A stretch of 64,000 nt of DNA from Pseudomonas corrugata (GCF_001269905.1 NZ_LHVK01000008.1:516526-580525), one strand, 5' to 3'; shown: positions 1-8,116, numbered from the stretch's first letter. Translations and numbers: made by a program. Notes: generated from the letters alone by a model not told the origin.

Positions 1-284
1 GTGGGATGCTCGGTGTTCTTGCCATCGCCGTACATGTCGATGGCCAGGGCGCTGTAGCCCAGGCCGGCGAGGTCGCGGGCGCGGCGTTTGGCGTAGTCGT
101 TCAGCCCCCACCATTCATGCACCACCACTACGCCCGGGCGCGGCCCCTTGATCGCATCGTCGTAGGCGTAATAGCCGATCAGCTTCGTGCCGTCGGCACT
201 GGTGTAGGGGATTTCCTGGGTCTGAATGGCGGCGTGGCCTGCGCCGCTCAAGGCCAGAAGTACAACAGCAAGCAACCTGCGCAT
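1..284 (-). CDS. dienelactone hydrolase family protein, 5' part (cut by window edge)
   Basis: About 94 N-terminal residues are present; the rest lies left of the window. The protein starts with a typical Sec signal peptide (MRRLLAVVLLALSGAGHA), so it should be exported to the periplasm. The mature part reads IQTQEIPYTSADGTKLIGYY and then PGVVVVHEWWGLNDYAKRRA, which is the strand and oxyanion-loop region of dienelactone hydrolase-type alpha/beta hydrolases. The catalytic Cys, Asp and His are outside the window. It is divergent from oprH and the two share a 155-bp intergenic region, so the PhoP half-sites found there could affect both. The substrate is unknown. Confidence 0.85.
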   Translation of the reverse strand, partial: MRRLLAVVLLALSGAGHAAIQTQEIPYTSADGTKLIGYYAYDDAIKGPRPGVVVVHEWWGLNDYAKRRARDLAGLGYSALAIDMYGDGKNTEHP

Positions 285-339
285 GGGGGATCTCCTTGAA
301 AGAATGGGTTTGCTCGAGACAGGACACTCTAGCCGATTC

Positions 340-378
340 ATTCAGCGAAGGTTCAGAGAACGTTCAAGGGGTGTTCAG
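340..378 (+). promoter_or_regulatory. PhoP box array upstream of oprH
   Basis: Four hexamers occur at exact 11-bp steps: ATTCAG (340), GTTCAG (351), GTTCAA (362) and GTTCAG (373). The Pseudomonas PhoP box is a direct repeat of GTTCAG-like hexamers with 5 bp between them, so this array can be read as two adjoining boxes. A possible -10 (around 388-394) lies about 10 bp further on, in the position expected for PhoP-activated promoters. It is seen directly; the assignment to PhoP rests on family knowledge and on the downstream oprH-phoP-phoQ genes. Confidence 0.75.
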
Positions 379-439
379 GGACCGTTGGTTAACGTGACCA
401 CGACTTCACAGACCACCCACGTTTCAAAGGAACCTGAAC

Positions 440-1039
440 ATGACACACATGAAAAAACTGCTGCTGGCTTTCACTGTGCTGGGTGCCAGCGCCATGGCCC
501 ACGCCGATGACAACTTCGCCAGCCTGACCCTCGGCCAGACCAGTGACAAGGTCAAGAAGTCCAGTGCCCTGGACCAGGCGCTGAACAATCCGAACGCCGA
601 CGGCGTGATCGGCAAGGACACCACCTACGGCCTGCGTCTGGGCAAGCAGAACGACCAGGGCCGCTACTACGCCACCTACGACAACGTTTCTGGGACCCAT
701 AATGGCATCAAGCTGCGCCAGGAAAACCTGCTGGGCAGCTACGATCTGTTCTACCCGGTCACTGGCAGCACCAAGCTGTTCGGCGGTGCGACGGCGGGCC
801 TGACCAAGGTGACCCAGGACTCCCCAGGCTTCAGCCGCGACAGCGACATCGGTTTCACGGCAGGTCTGCAGGGCGGCGTCCTGCAACAAATTTCGCAGAA
901 CACCTCGGTGGAACTGGGTTACCGTTACCTGCGCAGCAACGCCAGCACCGAGATGAGCCCCCACGGCGGTGGCAAGGTGGGTTCGCTGGACCTGACCAGC
1001 AGTGCCCAGACCTACCTGTCCGCCAACTACACGTTCTAA
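440..1039 (+). CDS. oprH: outer membrane protein OprH
   Basis: The product has 199 residues, a signal peptide ending AMAHA, and a mature part that fits the 8-stranded OprH beta-barrel (family length about 200). Diagnostic stretches are RYYATYDNVSG, KLRQENLLGSYD, KLFGGATAGL, YRYLRSNASTEMSPHGG and a C-terminal aromatic residue (NYTF) for BAM recognition. OprH binds and stabilises LPS at low Mg2+ and contributes to polymyxin and aminoglycoside resistance. It is the first gene of the PhoP-autoregulated oprH-phoP-phoQ operon. A Shine-Dalgarno AAAGGA lies about 8 bp before ATG 440; an internal ATG at 449 (MKKLLL) is the alternative start and leaves the mature protein unchanged. Confidence 0.95.
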   Translation: MTHMKKLLLAFTVLGASAMAHADDNFASLTLGQTSDKVKKSSALDQALNNPNADGVIGKDTTYGLRLGKQNDQGRYYATYDNVSGTHNGIKLRQENLLGSYDLFYPVTGSTKLFGGATAGLTKVTQDSPGFSRDSDIGFTAGLQGGVLQQISQNTSVELGYRYLRSNASTEMSPHGGGKVGSLDLTSSAQTYLSANYTF

Positions 1040-1060
1040 GCGGGGGAAGGTGAGCGTATT

Positions 1061-1094
1061 CCGCCGGATCGGCCCAAGACGATCCGGCGGCTTT
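1061..1094 (+). terminator. stem-loop between oprH and phoP, possible attenuator
   Basis: A perfect 11-bp inverted repeat (CCGCCGGATCG / CGATCCGGCGG) with an 8-base loop is followed by CTTTCGTT. The short, interrupted T run makes it a weak rather than full intrinsic terminator. Placed 50 bp before phoP, it would lower phoPQ transcription relative to oprH or protect the oprH 3' end. Confidence 0.55.
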
Positions 1095-1144
1095 CGTTGC
1101 GCTGCACAGCACCGGATTGTCTGATTTGCCTGGAGAGAGGCTCC

Positions 1145-1822
1145 ATGAAGTTACTGGTCGTCGAAGACGAGGCGCTGTTGCGTCATCACCTGCAAACCCG
1201 TCTCACCGACAGCGGCCATGTGGTGCAGGCCGTCGCCAATGCCGAGGAGGCCCTGTACCACGTCACGGAATTCAACCATGACCTGGCGGTGATCGACCTC
1301 GGCCTGCCCGGGATCAGCGGCCTGGAACTGATCCGCCGGCTGCGTGCCCAGGACAAGACCTTCCCGATCCTGATCCTCACTGCCCGTGGCAACTGGCAGG
1401 ACAAGGTCGAGGGCCTGGCCGCCGGGGCCGATGACTACGTGGTCAAGCCGTTTCAGTTCGAAGAGCTGGAGGCCCGGCTGAATGCCCTGTTACGCCGCTC
1501 CAGCGGTTTTACCCAGTCGACCATCGTCGCCGGCCCGTTGCTGTTGGACCTCAACCGCAAGCAAGCCTCCCTCGACGAGGAGCCGCTGGCGCTGACGGCC
1601 TACGAATACCGCATCCTCGAGTACCTCATGCGCCATCACCAGCAGGTGGTGGCCAAGGACCGCCTGATGGAGCAACTGTATCCCGATGACGACGAGCGCG
1701 ACCCCAATGTCATTGAAGTACTGGTCGGGCGCCTGCGCCGTAAACTCGAAGCCCCCGCCGGCTTCAAACCGATCGACACCGTGCGTGGCCTGGGCTATCT
1801 GTTCAACGAGCGCTGCCAGTGA
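1145..1822 (+). CDS. phoP: two-component response regulator PhoP
   Basis: The product has 225 residues (OmpR/PhoB class). The N-terminal receiver begins MKLLVVEDEALLRHHL, has the phospho-acceptor context AVIDLGLPG near residue 51 and the KPF switch loop; the C-terminal winged helix contains LTAYEYRILEYLM and VIEVLVGRLRRKL. With PhoQ it senses low Mg2+ and cationic peptides and activates oprH-phoPQ and lipid A modification genes. ATG 1145 is chosen over an in-frame ATG at 1097 because GGAGAGAGG lies just before it and MKLLVVEDE is the family N-terminus. The stop overlaps the phoQ GTG. Confidence 0.97.
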   Translation: MKLLVVEDEALLRHHLQTRLTDSGHVVQAVANAEEALYHVTEFNHDLAVIDLGLPGISGLELIRRLRAQDKTFPILILTARGNWQDKVEGLAAGADDYVVKPFQFEELEARLNALLRRSSGFTQSTIVAGPLLLDLNRKQASLDEEPLALTAYEYRILEYLMRHHQQVVAKDRLMEQLYPDDDERDPNVIEVLVGRLRRKLEAPAGFKPIDTVRGLGYLFNERCQ

Positions 1823-3165
1823 TTCGTTCCCTGCGGCTGCGGTTGATGCTGGCCGCCACGACCCTTGCGGTGTTGTTCATGCTGGCGTTGCTGCCCGCCA
1901 TGCAAGGTGCGTTCAGTCTGGCGCTGCAGGAATCCATCCAGCAACGCCTGGCCTCGGATGTGACCACGCTGATTTCCGCGGCCCGGGTGGAAAACAATCG
2001 TCTGAAGATGCCGGTACAGTTGCCCGACGAGCGTTTCAATCTCGCCGACGCCCGTCTGCTGGGCTACATCTATGACCGCGACGGGCGGCTGGTCTGGCGG
2101 TCGAAGGCGACCCGGGAAGAAAACATCAACTACACGCCGCGCTATGACGGCCAGGGGAACGAGTTTGCCCGCATTCGCGAGCAGAGCGGCGAGGAGTTCT
2201 TTGTCTATGACGTCGAGATCAAGTTGCTTGCTGGCCAGAACGCGGCGTTCAGTATCGTCACGTTGCAACCGGTGCGCGATTACGAAATGACCCTGCAGGG
2301 GCTGCGGGACAAACTCTACCTGGGCTTCGGAGCTGCGCTGGCGGTGTTGCTGGCACTGTTGTGGATCGGTCTGACCTGGGGGTTGCGGGCGTTGCGACGC
2401 CTGAGCCAGGAACTGGATGAAATCGAAGGCGGTACTCGGGAGAGCCTCAGTACCGAGCATCCCCGGGAACTGTTGCGCCTGACCGGCTCCCTCAACCGAC
2501 TGTTGTACAGCGAGCGGGAGCAGCGCAGCCGCTATCGCGATTCCCTCGACGACCTGGCCCACAGCCTGAAGACGCCGTTGGCAGTGCTGCAGGGTGTCAG
2601 CGAAGACATGGCCCGGCGCCCAGAAGACCGTGGGCAGGCCTGGGTGCTGCAAACCCAGATCGAGCGCATGAGCCAGCAGATAGGCTACCAGTTGCAGCGG
2701 GCCAGCCTGCGCAAGAGTGGGCTGGTGCGCCATCAGGTGCGCTTGCGGCCGGTGTTGCAAAGCCTTTGCGATACCTTGGACAAGGTCTACCGCGACAAGC
2801 GGGTCAACGTCCGTTTCGACCTGCCGGAGCACTGCCAGGTGCCGATCGAGCAGGGCGCCTTGCTGGAGATGCTCGGCAACCTGTTGGAAAACGCCTATCG
2901 ACTGTGCCTGGGGGAAGTGCTCGTCAGCGTGCACCAGACCCTTGGCGGTATGGAATTGTGCGTCGAAGATGACGGGCCGGGCGTGCCGCCGGACCAGCGT
3001 GCGCGGATTCTGCAGCGCGGCGAACGGCTGGACCGCCAACATCCGGGGCAAGGCATTGGCCTGGCGGTAGTCAAGGACATCATCGAGAGCTACGGCGCAC
3101 GCTTGACCCTGGGGGATTCAGAGCTGGGTGGGGCGGCGTTCCGGGTGCTTTTCCCGGTGGTTTGA
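1819..3165 (+). CDS. phoQ: sensor histidine kinase PhoQ
   Basis: The product has 448 residues, the usual length for Pseudomonas PhoQ. An N-terminal membrane segment (about 5-30) and a second (about 168-190, GAALAVLLALLWIGLTW) flank a periplasmic sensor domain; HAMP follows, then the H-box SLDDLAHSLKTPLAVLQ, N-box GNLLENAYRLC, and ATP-lid motifs DDGPGVPP and GQGIGLAVVKDI. It autophosphorylates and controls PhoP in response to Mg2+ and cationic peptides. Translation begins at GTG 1819, overlapping the phoP stop (GTGA), so the pair is translationally coupled. REP DNA follows the stop. Confidence 0.95.
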   Translation: MIRSLRLRLMLAATTLAVLFMLALLPAMQGAFSLALQESIQQRLASDVTTLISAARVENNRLKMPVQLPDERFNLADARLLGYIYDRDGRLVWRSKATREENINYTPRYDGQGNEFARIREQSGEEFFVYDVEIKLLAGQNAAFSIVTLQPVRDYEMTLQGLRDKLYLGFGAALAVLLALLWIGLTWGLRALRRLSQELDEIEGGTRESLSTEHPRELLRLTGSLNRLLYSEREQRSRYRDSLDDLAHSLKTPLAVLQGVSEDMARRPEDRGQAWVLQTQIERMSQQIGYQLQRASLRKSGLVRHQVRLRPVLQSLCDTLDKVYRDKRVNVRFDLPEHCQVPIEQGALLEMLGNLLENAYRLCLGEVLVSVHQTLGGMELCVEDDGPGVPPDQRARILQRGERLDRQHPGQGIGLAVVKDIIESYGARLTLGDSELGGAAFRVLFPVV

Positions 3166-3205
3166 CGGGAATGGAGGCAGACCTGTGACTCGAATGTTCA
3201 TCAAT

Positions 3206-3278
3206 CCTGTGGGAGCAAGGCTTGCCCGCGATGGCGTCCTTGAAATTGTCATCGCGGGCAAGCCTTGCTCCCACAGGG
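3206..3278. repeat. REP pair (BIME-like inverted repeat)
   Basis: CCTGTGGGAGCAAGGCTTG and its reverse complement face each other around a 20-bp spacer. It belongs to the GCAAGGCTTGCCCGCGATGG subfamily and lies between the convergent phoQ and AraC-family genes. It could act as a terminator-like hairpin for both. Confidence 0.9.
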
Positions 3279-3300
3279 ATGAAATAGACAGGGTTATTAC

Positions 3301-4299
3301 TCAGTTCTCCTGCTCCCGATAAGCCCCCGGCGTCAGCCCCGTCCACTTCTTGAACGCCCGGTGAAACGCCGACGGCTCCGAGAACCCCAACTGTTCAGCG
3401 ATCTGCTGCAACGACAGGTCCGCACGGCCCAGGTGGTAGATGGCGATATCCCGCCGCAGCTGATCCTTGAGTTCCTGGAAGCTGGTGCCTTCCTCCCGCA
3501 GATGGCGGCGCAGGGTCTGTGGACTGAGGTGCAGATGATTGGCGGCAGCCTCCAGGTCCGGCCAGCGTGCGGTATCGCGGCCGAGCAATCGACGCAGCTG
3601 GCTGCTCAGGCTGTGGCCATCGTCCGGACGCGAGAGCAGATCGGCGGGGGAGCGCTCGAGAAAACGTTTGAGGGTCCGTTCGTCCTGAAGCAACGGCATG
3701 TTCAAGTAGCGGCTGTGGAACAACAGGCTGCTGTGTTGCGCCTCGAACACCAGCGGACAGGGGAAAAGCAAATCGTACTCGGCACCATGGGCGGGCCTCG
3801 CATAGCTGAAGCTTGCCTGCTCCAGGGCGATTCGCTGGCCGATCAGCCAACTGGCCAGGCGATGCCATACCACCAGCAGGCTCTCGGCGAGGAAATGATC
3901 CGGGTCCCACAACGCCGAATCGTCCAGCACCAGGCGCACCCGTTCGCCTTCGGCCACCAGTGTCAGGTCCGGGGCGTCGGGGAACAGGCGGTAGAACAAC
4001 AGGCCACGTTTAAGAGCCTTGCCCAGGGTCCGGCAATGGATCAGCGTATGGCACATCATGGCGAACGTCCCGGGTTTGCTCGGGGCGCTGCCGAATCCAA
4101 GGTATTCATCGCCCAATGCCAGCCACAGCGATTGCAACAGGCGGGCAAACTGCTCAGGCGCGATACGCGCGCGCGGCTCGTCCAACAGCTCAGGGCTGAT
4201 GCCCAGCTGTTGCAGCAAGGGAAGGTAGTCGAACCCCTGCCGACGTGCGCCGCCCAAGGCTGCGCGGGCAAAGTGACTGGCGATCGTGCGTTGGCGCAT
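3301..4299 (-). CDS. AraC family transcriptional regulator
   Basis: The product has 332 residues. Residues about 20-210 resemble the arabinose-binding-type domain common in OruR/ArgR-like AraC regulators (FDYLPLLQQLGISPELLDEPRARI), and the C-terminus is the double-HTH AraC domain (LSLQQIAEQLGFSEPSAFHRAFKKWTGLTPGAYR). The upstream frame stays open to 4572, but the family-like N-terminus is MRQRTIASHFARAAL, so ATG 4299 is used; the longer version would translate the operator region. It is divergent from dctA with two identical palindromes between. The effector is unknown; a gene of this kind also precedes dctA in P. aeruginosa, so a link to dicarboxylates or autoregulation is possible. Confidence 0.85.
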   Translation of the reverse strand: MRQRTIASHFARAALGGARRQGFDYLPLLQQLGISPELLDEPRARIAPEQFARLLQSLWLALGDEYLGFGSAPSKPGTFAMMCHTLIHCRTLGKALKRGLLFYRLFPDAPDLTLVAEGERVRLVLDDSALWDPDHFLAESLLVVWHRLASWLIGQRIALEQASFSYARPAHGAEYDLLFPCPLVFEAQHSSLLFHSRYLNMPLLQDERTLKRFLERSPADLLSRPDDGHSLSSQLRRLLGRDTARWPDLEAAANHLHLSPQTLRRHLREEGTSFQELKDQLRRDIAIYHLGRADLSLQQIAEQLGFSEPSAFHRAFKKWTGLTPGAYREQEN

Positions 4300-4352
4300 G
4301 GCATCAATCCGTTTGATAAGCGGCCGATGGTAGCAGGGCGATCCATCGCGAC

Positions 4353-4411
4353 AAGGCGGATATCCGCCAAATCCCGGAACAGAAATCAGCCTGTTGGCGG
4401 ATATCCGCCAT
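4353..4411. promoter_or_regulatory. two identical palindromes, enhancer/operator candidates
   Basis: GGCGGATATCCGCC occurs at 4355-4368 and again at 4396-4409, centres 41 bp apart (about four helical turns). Both are perfect 14-bp palindromes and the flanks extend the symmetry. Relative to the sigma-54 promoter at 4488-4502 they fall at roughly -160 to -105, the usual place for an enhancer-binding protein such as DctD; relative to the AraC gene they lie just before the start codon. The protein that binds is inferred, not known. Confidence 0.7.
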
Positions 4412-4487
4412 CTCGTGCGCTGTCGTTTAACCCGTGATTGATGATGGAACCTGTCTGCCATGGCGGCTGTAGGGCTTTTCCGGGAAA

Positions 4488-4503
4488 TGGCATGGGCTTT
4501 GCG
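4488..4503 (+). promoter_or_regulatory. sigma-54 (-24/-12) promoter of dctA
   Basis: TGGCAT-GGGCT-TTGC matches TGGCAC-N5-TTGC, with GG and GC exactly 10 bp apart. Transcription should begin near 4514, giving a leader of about 120 nt. RpoN-dependent dctA transcription driven by DctB/DctD is established in Pseudomonas. Confidence 0.8.
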
Positions 4504-4535
4504 ATACAGCACGTAGGTCTGCCCCTGTGCAGCCG

Positions 4536-4547
4536 ACAAAAACAAAT
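4536..4547 (+). promoter_or_regulatory. possible Hfq/Crc CA-rich motif in dctA leader
   Basis: ACAAAAACAAAT contains AANAANAA, the A-rich pattern bound by Hfq with Crc in Pseudomonas catabolite control. It lies in the predicted dctA leader, about 90 nt before the start codon, which is further than the usual target position near the ribosome binding site. Moderate support only. Confidence 0.35.
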
Positions 4548-4634
4548 CCCTCCAGTACAGGAGGGTTCGCAAAGTTGAGGTGCCGTGGACGACAGATGGA
4601 TGTTGTCACGCGGGACGCTTGAGGAAGGTTTGCC

Positions 4635-5987
4635 ATGACGACTCGTCAGCCCTTGTACAAATCCCTGTATTTCCAGGTGATCGTTGCCATTGCCATCGGT
4701 ATTTTGCTCGGTCACTTCTATCCGCAGACCGGTGTGGCCCTCAAGCCGTTCGGTGACGGTTTCATCAAACTGATCAAAATGGTCATTGCCCCGATCATCT
4801 TCTGTACCGTTGTCAGTGGTATCGCCGGCATGCAGAACATGAAGTCGGTCGGCAAGACCGGCGGCTACGCGCTGCTGTACTTCGAGATCGTTTCCACCAT
4901 CGCCCTGTTGATCGGCCTGGTCGTGGTCAACGTCGTGCAACCGGGCAACGGCATGCACATCGACGTGACGACCCTGGACACCAGCAAGATCGCCGGTTAC
5001 ATCTCCGCTGGTAAAGACCAGAGCATCATCGCCTTTATCCTCAACGTGATCCCCAACACCATCGTCGGCGCGTTCGCCAACGGTGACATCCTGCAAGTGC
5101 TGATGTTCTCGGTGATCTTCGGTTTCGCCCTGCATCGCCTGGGTGCCTATGGCAAGCCGGTGCTGGACTTCATCGACCGCTTCGCCCACGTGATGTTCAT
5201 CATCATCAACATGATCATGAAGCTGGCCCCCCTGGGTGCGTTCGGTGCCATGGCGTTCACCATCGGCGCCTACGGTGTCGGTTCGCTGGTGCAACTGGGT
5301 CAGTTGATGATCTGCTTCTACATCACCTGCGTCTTGTTCGTGCTGGGGGTACTGGGCGCCATCTGCCGCGCCCACGGCTTCAGCGTAGTCAAGCTGGTCC
5401 GCTACATCCGTGAAGAGCTGCTGATCGTGCTGGGTACTTCCTCGTCGGAATCGGCCCTGCCACGCATGCTGATCAAGATGGAGCGCCTGGGTGCCAAGAA
5501 GTCGGTCGTGGGCCTGGTCATTCCAACAGGCTACTCGTTCAACCTTGATGGTACTTCGATCTATCTGACCATGGCCGCGGTGTTCATCGCCCAAGCCACC
5601 GATACCCCGATGGACCTGACTCACCAGATCACCCTGCTGGCCGTGCTGTTGCTGTCCTCCAAGGGGGCTGCCGGCGTGACGGGTAGCGGTTTCATCGTAC
5701 TGGCGGCCACCCTGTCGGCCGTGGGCACCCTGCCGGTCGCCGGCCTGGCACTGATCCTGGGTATCGACCGTTTCATGTCCGAAGCCCGCGCCCTGACCAA
5801 CCTGGTGGGCAACGCCGTCGCCACCATCGTGGTTGCCAAGTGGGTCAAGGAGCTGGATGAAGAGCAGTTGCAGACCGAACTGGCTTCCGGCGGTCGCGGC
5901 ATCTCCGACGTCCGTGAAGACGACGAGCAGATCGCGGCGGCGCAGATTGTGGCAGCTGAAACCTCTGCTCCTGGCGCTGTGAGGTAA
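4635..5987 (+). CDS. dctA: C4-dicarboxylate:cation symporter DctA
   Basis: The product has 450 residues, a DAACS-family inner-membrane carrier for succinate, fumarate and malate with Na+ or H+. Recognisable parts are the N-terminal [19 protein letters not shown], the hairpin-1 serine-rich motif [31 protein letters not shown] and the hairpin-2 [20 protein letters not shown]. It is transcribed alone from the sigma-54 promoter upstream, with the palindrome pair as probable enhancer, and ends in a strong intrinsic terminator. Its position after phoPQ and an AraC gene matches the P. aeruginosa order. Confidence 0.97.
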   Translation: MTTRQPLYKSLYFQVIVAIAIGILLGHFYPQTGVALKPFGDGFIKLIKMVIAPIIFCTVVSGIAGMQNMKSVGKTGGYALLYFEIVSTIALLIGLVVVNVVQPGNGMHIDVTTLDTSKIAGYISAGKDQSIIAFILNVIPNTIVGAFANGDILQVLMFSVIFGFALHRLGAYGKPVLDFIDRFAHVMFIIINMIMKLAPLGAFGAMAFTIGAYGVGSLVQLGQLMICFYITCVLFVLGVLGAICRAHGFSVVKLVRYIREELLIVLGTSSSESALPRMLIKMERLGAKKSVVGLVIPTGYSFNLDGTSIYLTMAAVFIAQATDTPMDLTHQITLLAVLLLSSKGAAGVTGSGFIVLAATLSAVGTLPVAGLALILGIDRFMSEARALTNLVGNAVATIVVAKWVKELDEEQLQTELASGGRGISDVREDDEQIAAAQIVAAETSAPGAVR

Positions 5988-6003
5988 TCTTCAGGCAGCA
6001 ATG

Positions 6004-6028
6004 AAAAACCCGCTTCGGCGGGTTTTTT
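6004..6028 (+). terminator. intrinsic terminator after dctA
   Basis: AAAAACCCGC-TTCG-GCGGGTTTTTT: a GC-rich stem with a stable TTCG tetraloop followed by a T6 run, 16 bp after the dctA stop. Confidence 0.93.
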
Positions 6029-6058
6029 CATGGCACTTTCTAGCGGTTGGGGAGGTTT

Positions 6059-6094
6059 TGTGGCGAGGGGATTTCGCTAAATCCCCTCGCCACA
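6059..6094. repeat. REP element, GTGGCGAGGGGATTT type
   Basis: TGTGGCGAGGGGATTT and its perfect inverse AAATCCCCTCGCCACA are separated by only 4 bp. This is a compact hairpin form of the second REP family in the window. Confidence 0.88.
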
Positions 6095-6205
6095 GCAGAG
6101 GCGTGCAAGTCTTGAGCGCATTGGTCATCCCGAACGACCCCTGCGGTAATTGCCTCGCCGCCAGCTGCTGCCTAGTCTTTGCGGATCCCCCTGTGGAGAT
6201 TGGCC

Positions 6206-7387
6206 ATGCAAGGCCCATTGGCATCGCTCAAGGTTCTGGATTTCTCGACCCTGCTACCCGGCCCGTTCGCCTCGCTGCTGCTGGCGGACATGGGGGCCGA
6301 GGTGCTGCGCATCGAATCACCAACCCGCCCGGACCTGTTACGCGTTCTGCCGCCCCATGATCGAGGTGTTTCCGCCAGCCATGCCTACCTCAATCGCAAC
6401 AAGCGCAGCCTGGCCCTGGACCTCAAGCAACCGGAGGCGCTGGAGGTGATCAAGCGCTTGCTGGGGGGCTATGACATTCTGCTGGAACAGTTCCGTCCCG
6501 GCGTGATGGAGCGATTGGGACTCGGGTATGAGGCGTTGAAGGCAATCAATCCCCGGCTCATCTACGTGTCGATCACCGGCTACGGCCAGACCGGGCCCTA
6601 CAGGGACCGCGCCGGGCACGACATCAACTACCTGGCCCTGACAGGGCTGGCCAGCCAGACCGGGCGTGCCGACAGCGGCCCGCTGCCGCTGGGCATCCAG
6701 ACTGCGGACGTCGCCGGCGGCTCGCTGCATGGCGTGATCGGGTTGTTGGCGGCGGTGATTGCCCGCCAGCAGAGCGGGCAGGGCCAGTACCTGGATGTGA
6801 GCATGGCCGATTGTGTGCTTAGCCTGAACGCATTGGCGGGCGCCGGTTATCTGGCCGGCGGGGTCGAACCCGGCTGGGAAAAACACCTGCTCAATGGCGG
6901 CAGCTTCTATGACTATTACCGCACCAGGGATGGCCGCTGGATGTCGGTGGGCAGTCTGGAACCGGCCTTCATGCAAGCGTTGTGTGAGGCTTTGGGGCGG
7001 CCGGAGCTGGCAGCTCAGGGTCTGTCACCCGTGCCCGAGCAACAACACCTGCTCAAGCAAGCGCTGCAAGTCGAGTTCGAGAGGCATGACTTCGCCGAAC
7101 TCTGCCGGTTGTTTGCCGGTATCGATGCTTGTGTCGAGCCGGTGCTGAGCCTGGAGGAAGCCCTCGGGCACTCGCAATTGCAGGCCAGGGAAGTGGTCAC
7201 CCAGGTGCCTCGCGGAGATGGCTCGAGTCAGGCGCAGATGGCTTGCCCGTTGAAGTTCTCGGAAGGACTGCCCGAGCCTCGGCATATTGGCGCCGGGCTG
7301 GGGGCGCATACGGACCAGGTGTTGGCGGAGTTGGGGTTCAGTGCCGAGCGGATTGCTCGACTGCGGGAGGGCAGGGTGGTTGTGTAG
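6206..7387 (+). CDS. CaiB/BaiF (family III) CoA-transferase
   Basis: The product has 393 residues, normal for the family. The N-terminus LASLKVLDFSTLLPGPFASLLLADMGAEVLRIE and NRNKRSLALDLKQPE carry the CoA-binding fold; the conserved aspartate lies in GQTGPYRDRAGHDINYLALTG. Such enzymes move CoA between carboxylic acids; the substrate cannot be told from sequence. ATG 6206 follows GGAG by 8 bp and is preferred to an earlier in-frame ATG at 6179. It is monocistronic and convergent with sprT, with a REP pair between. Confidence 0.9.
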   Translation: MQGPLASLKVLDFSTLLPGPFASLLLADMGAEVLRIESPTRPDLLRVLPPHDRGVSASHAYLNRNKRSLALDLKQPEALEVIKRLLGGYDILLEQFRPGVMERLGLGYEALKAINPRLIYVSITGYGQTGPYRDRAGHDINYLALTGLASQTGRADSGPLPLGIQTADVAGGSLHGVIGLLAAVIARQQSGQGQYLDVSMADCVLSLNALAGAGYLAGGVEPGWEKHLLNGGSFYDYYRTRDGRWMSVGSLEPAFMQALCEALGRPELAAQGLSPVPEQQHLLKQALQVEFERHDFAELCRLFAGIDACVEPVLSLEEALGHSQLQAREVVTQVPRGDGSSQAQMACPLKFSEGLPEPRHIGAGLGAHTDQVLAELGFSAERIARLREGRVVV

Positions 7388-7394
7388 TAGTGTT

Positions 7395-7487
7395 GCCGGC
7401 CTCATCGCGAGCAGGCTCGCTCCCACATTGGCTCTGTGGGCGCTGCACCCCCCCTGTGGGAGCGAGCCTGCTCGCGATGAGGCCGGC
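7395..7487. repeat. REP pair, GTGGGAGCGAGCCTG type
   Basis: GCCGGCCTCATCGCGAGCAG and its inverse bracket a 30-bp spacer between convergent genes. Both arms carry the GGAGCGAGCCTGCTCGCGATG core. Confidence 0.9.
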
Positions 7488-7506
7488 CCAGGCACCCCAA
7501 GTCCCG

Positions 7507-8001
7507 CTACTCCACCCGTGTTTCCCCGCTGAACACCAACGTCCCGCGACAACTGCGGCACAGATACCGCCGCCCCTGGCGCACCAGGCCATGACGCTGG
7601 GCCGAGAACGGGAAGTCGCTGCCTTCGCAGGGGCATTTGTAGATGTAGCGGGTGACGCGGCGGCGTTTGATTTCGTAGGTGTGACAGCGGTTGGGCGGCA
7701 GTTCGTACACGCCGCGCATGATCAGTTGCCACTCTTCGCCATGGGGCTGGATGCGTTCGCCAAACAACTGATGGGCGATCAGATGCGCGACTTCGTGGGC
7801 GACGGTCTGCTTGAGGAAATCCTCGGCATTTTCCTGGTACAGCTGTGGATTGAAGCGCAGCAGGTTTTCATGCAAATGCGCGACACCGGCTTTCTGGCCA
7901 CGCAGTTTGAAGCTGACCACCGGGCGTTTGAAAGGACGTTTGAAAAAGGATTCGGCTTGTTGGTAACACTCTTCGACGCGGGTATTGAGTTGCTCGAGCA
8001 T
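7507..8001 (-). CDS. sprT: SprT family zinc metalloprotease
   Basis: The product has 164 residues. The zincin motif HEVAHLIAH supplies two zinc ligands and the catalytic Glu. The C-terminal zinc ribbon is formed by CPCEGSDFPF and YLCRSCRGTL. It resembles bacterial SprT and the SprT domain of eukaryotic SPRTN, which degrades DNA-protein crosslinks; the bacterial role is poorly defined and no signal peptide is visible, so it should be cytoplasmic. The gene is transcribed on its own, after the terminator of the Yip1 gene. Confidence 0.92.
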   Translation of the reverse strand: MLEQLNTRVEECYQQAESFFKRPFKRPVVSFKLRGQKAGVAHLHENLLRFNPQLYQENAEDFLKQTVAHEVAHLIAHQLFGERIQPHGEEWQLIMRGVYELPPNRCHTYEIKRRRVTRYIYKCPCEGSDFPFSAQRHGLVRQGRRYLCRSCRGTLVFSGETRVE

Positions 8002-8096
8002 GCTTTACGGGTCTCCAGAAACCCGAGTATGCCGCAAGCGTCTGCCGTTGCGAATCGCTCAGGTGCCCAGCGGTCGTCTCACCGTCAGACATAGGA

Positions 8097-8116
8097 AGGC
8101 CGCCTTGCGGCGGCCT
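8097..8116 (-). terminator. terminator-like hairpin after the Yip1-family gene
   Basis: AGGCCGCC-TTGC-GGCGGCCT is a perfect 8-bp stem. Read on the minus strand it is followed by TCCTAT, a weak T tract, 40 bp past the Yip1-gene stop. Confidence 0.55.

Noticed and set aside
3206..3278. Repeat pairs read as CRISPR or insertion-sequence ends
   Set aside because: They are inverted pairs scattered at gene ends, without regular spacers, target duplications or transposase genes.
4300..4572. N-terminal extension of the AraC regulator to 4572
   Set aside because: The added 91 residues translate the palindromes and sigma-54 promoter and do not resemble the family.
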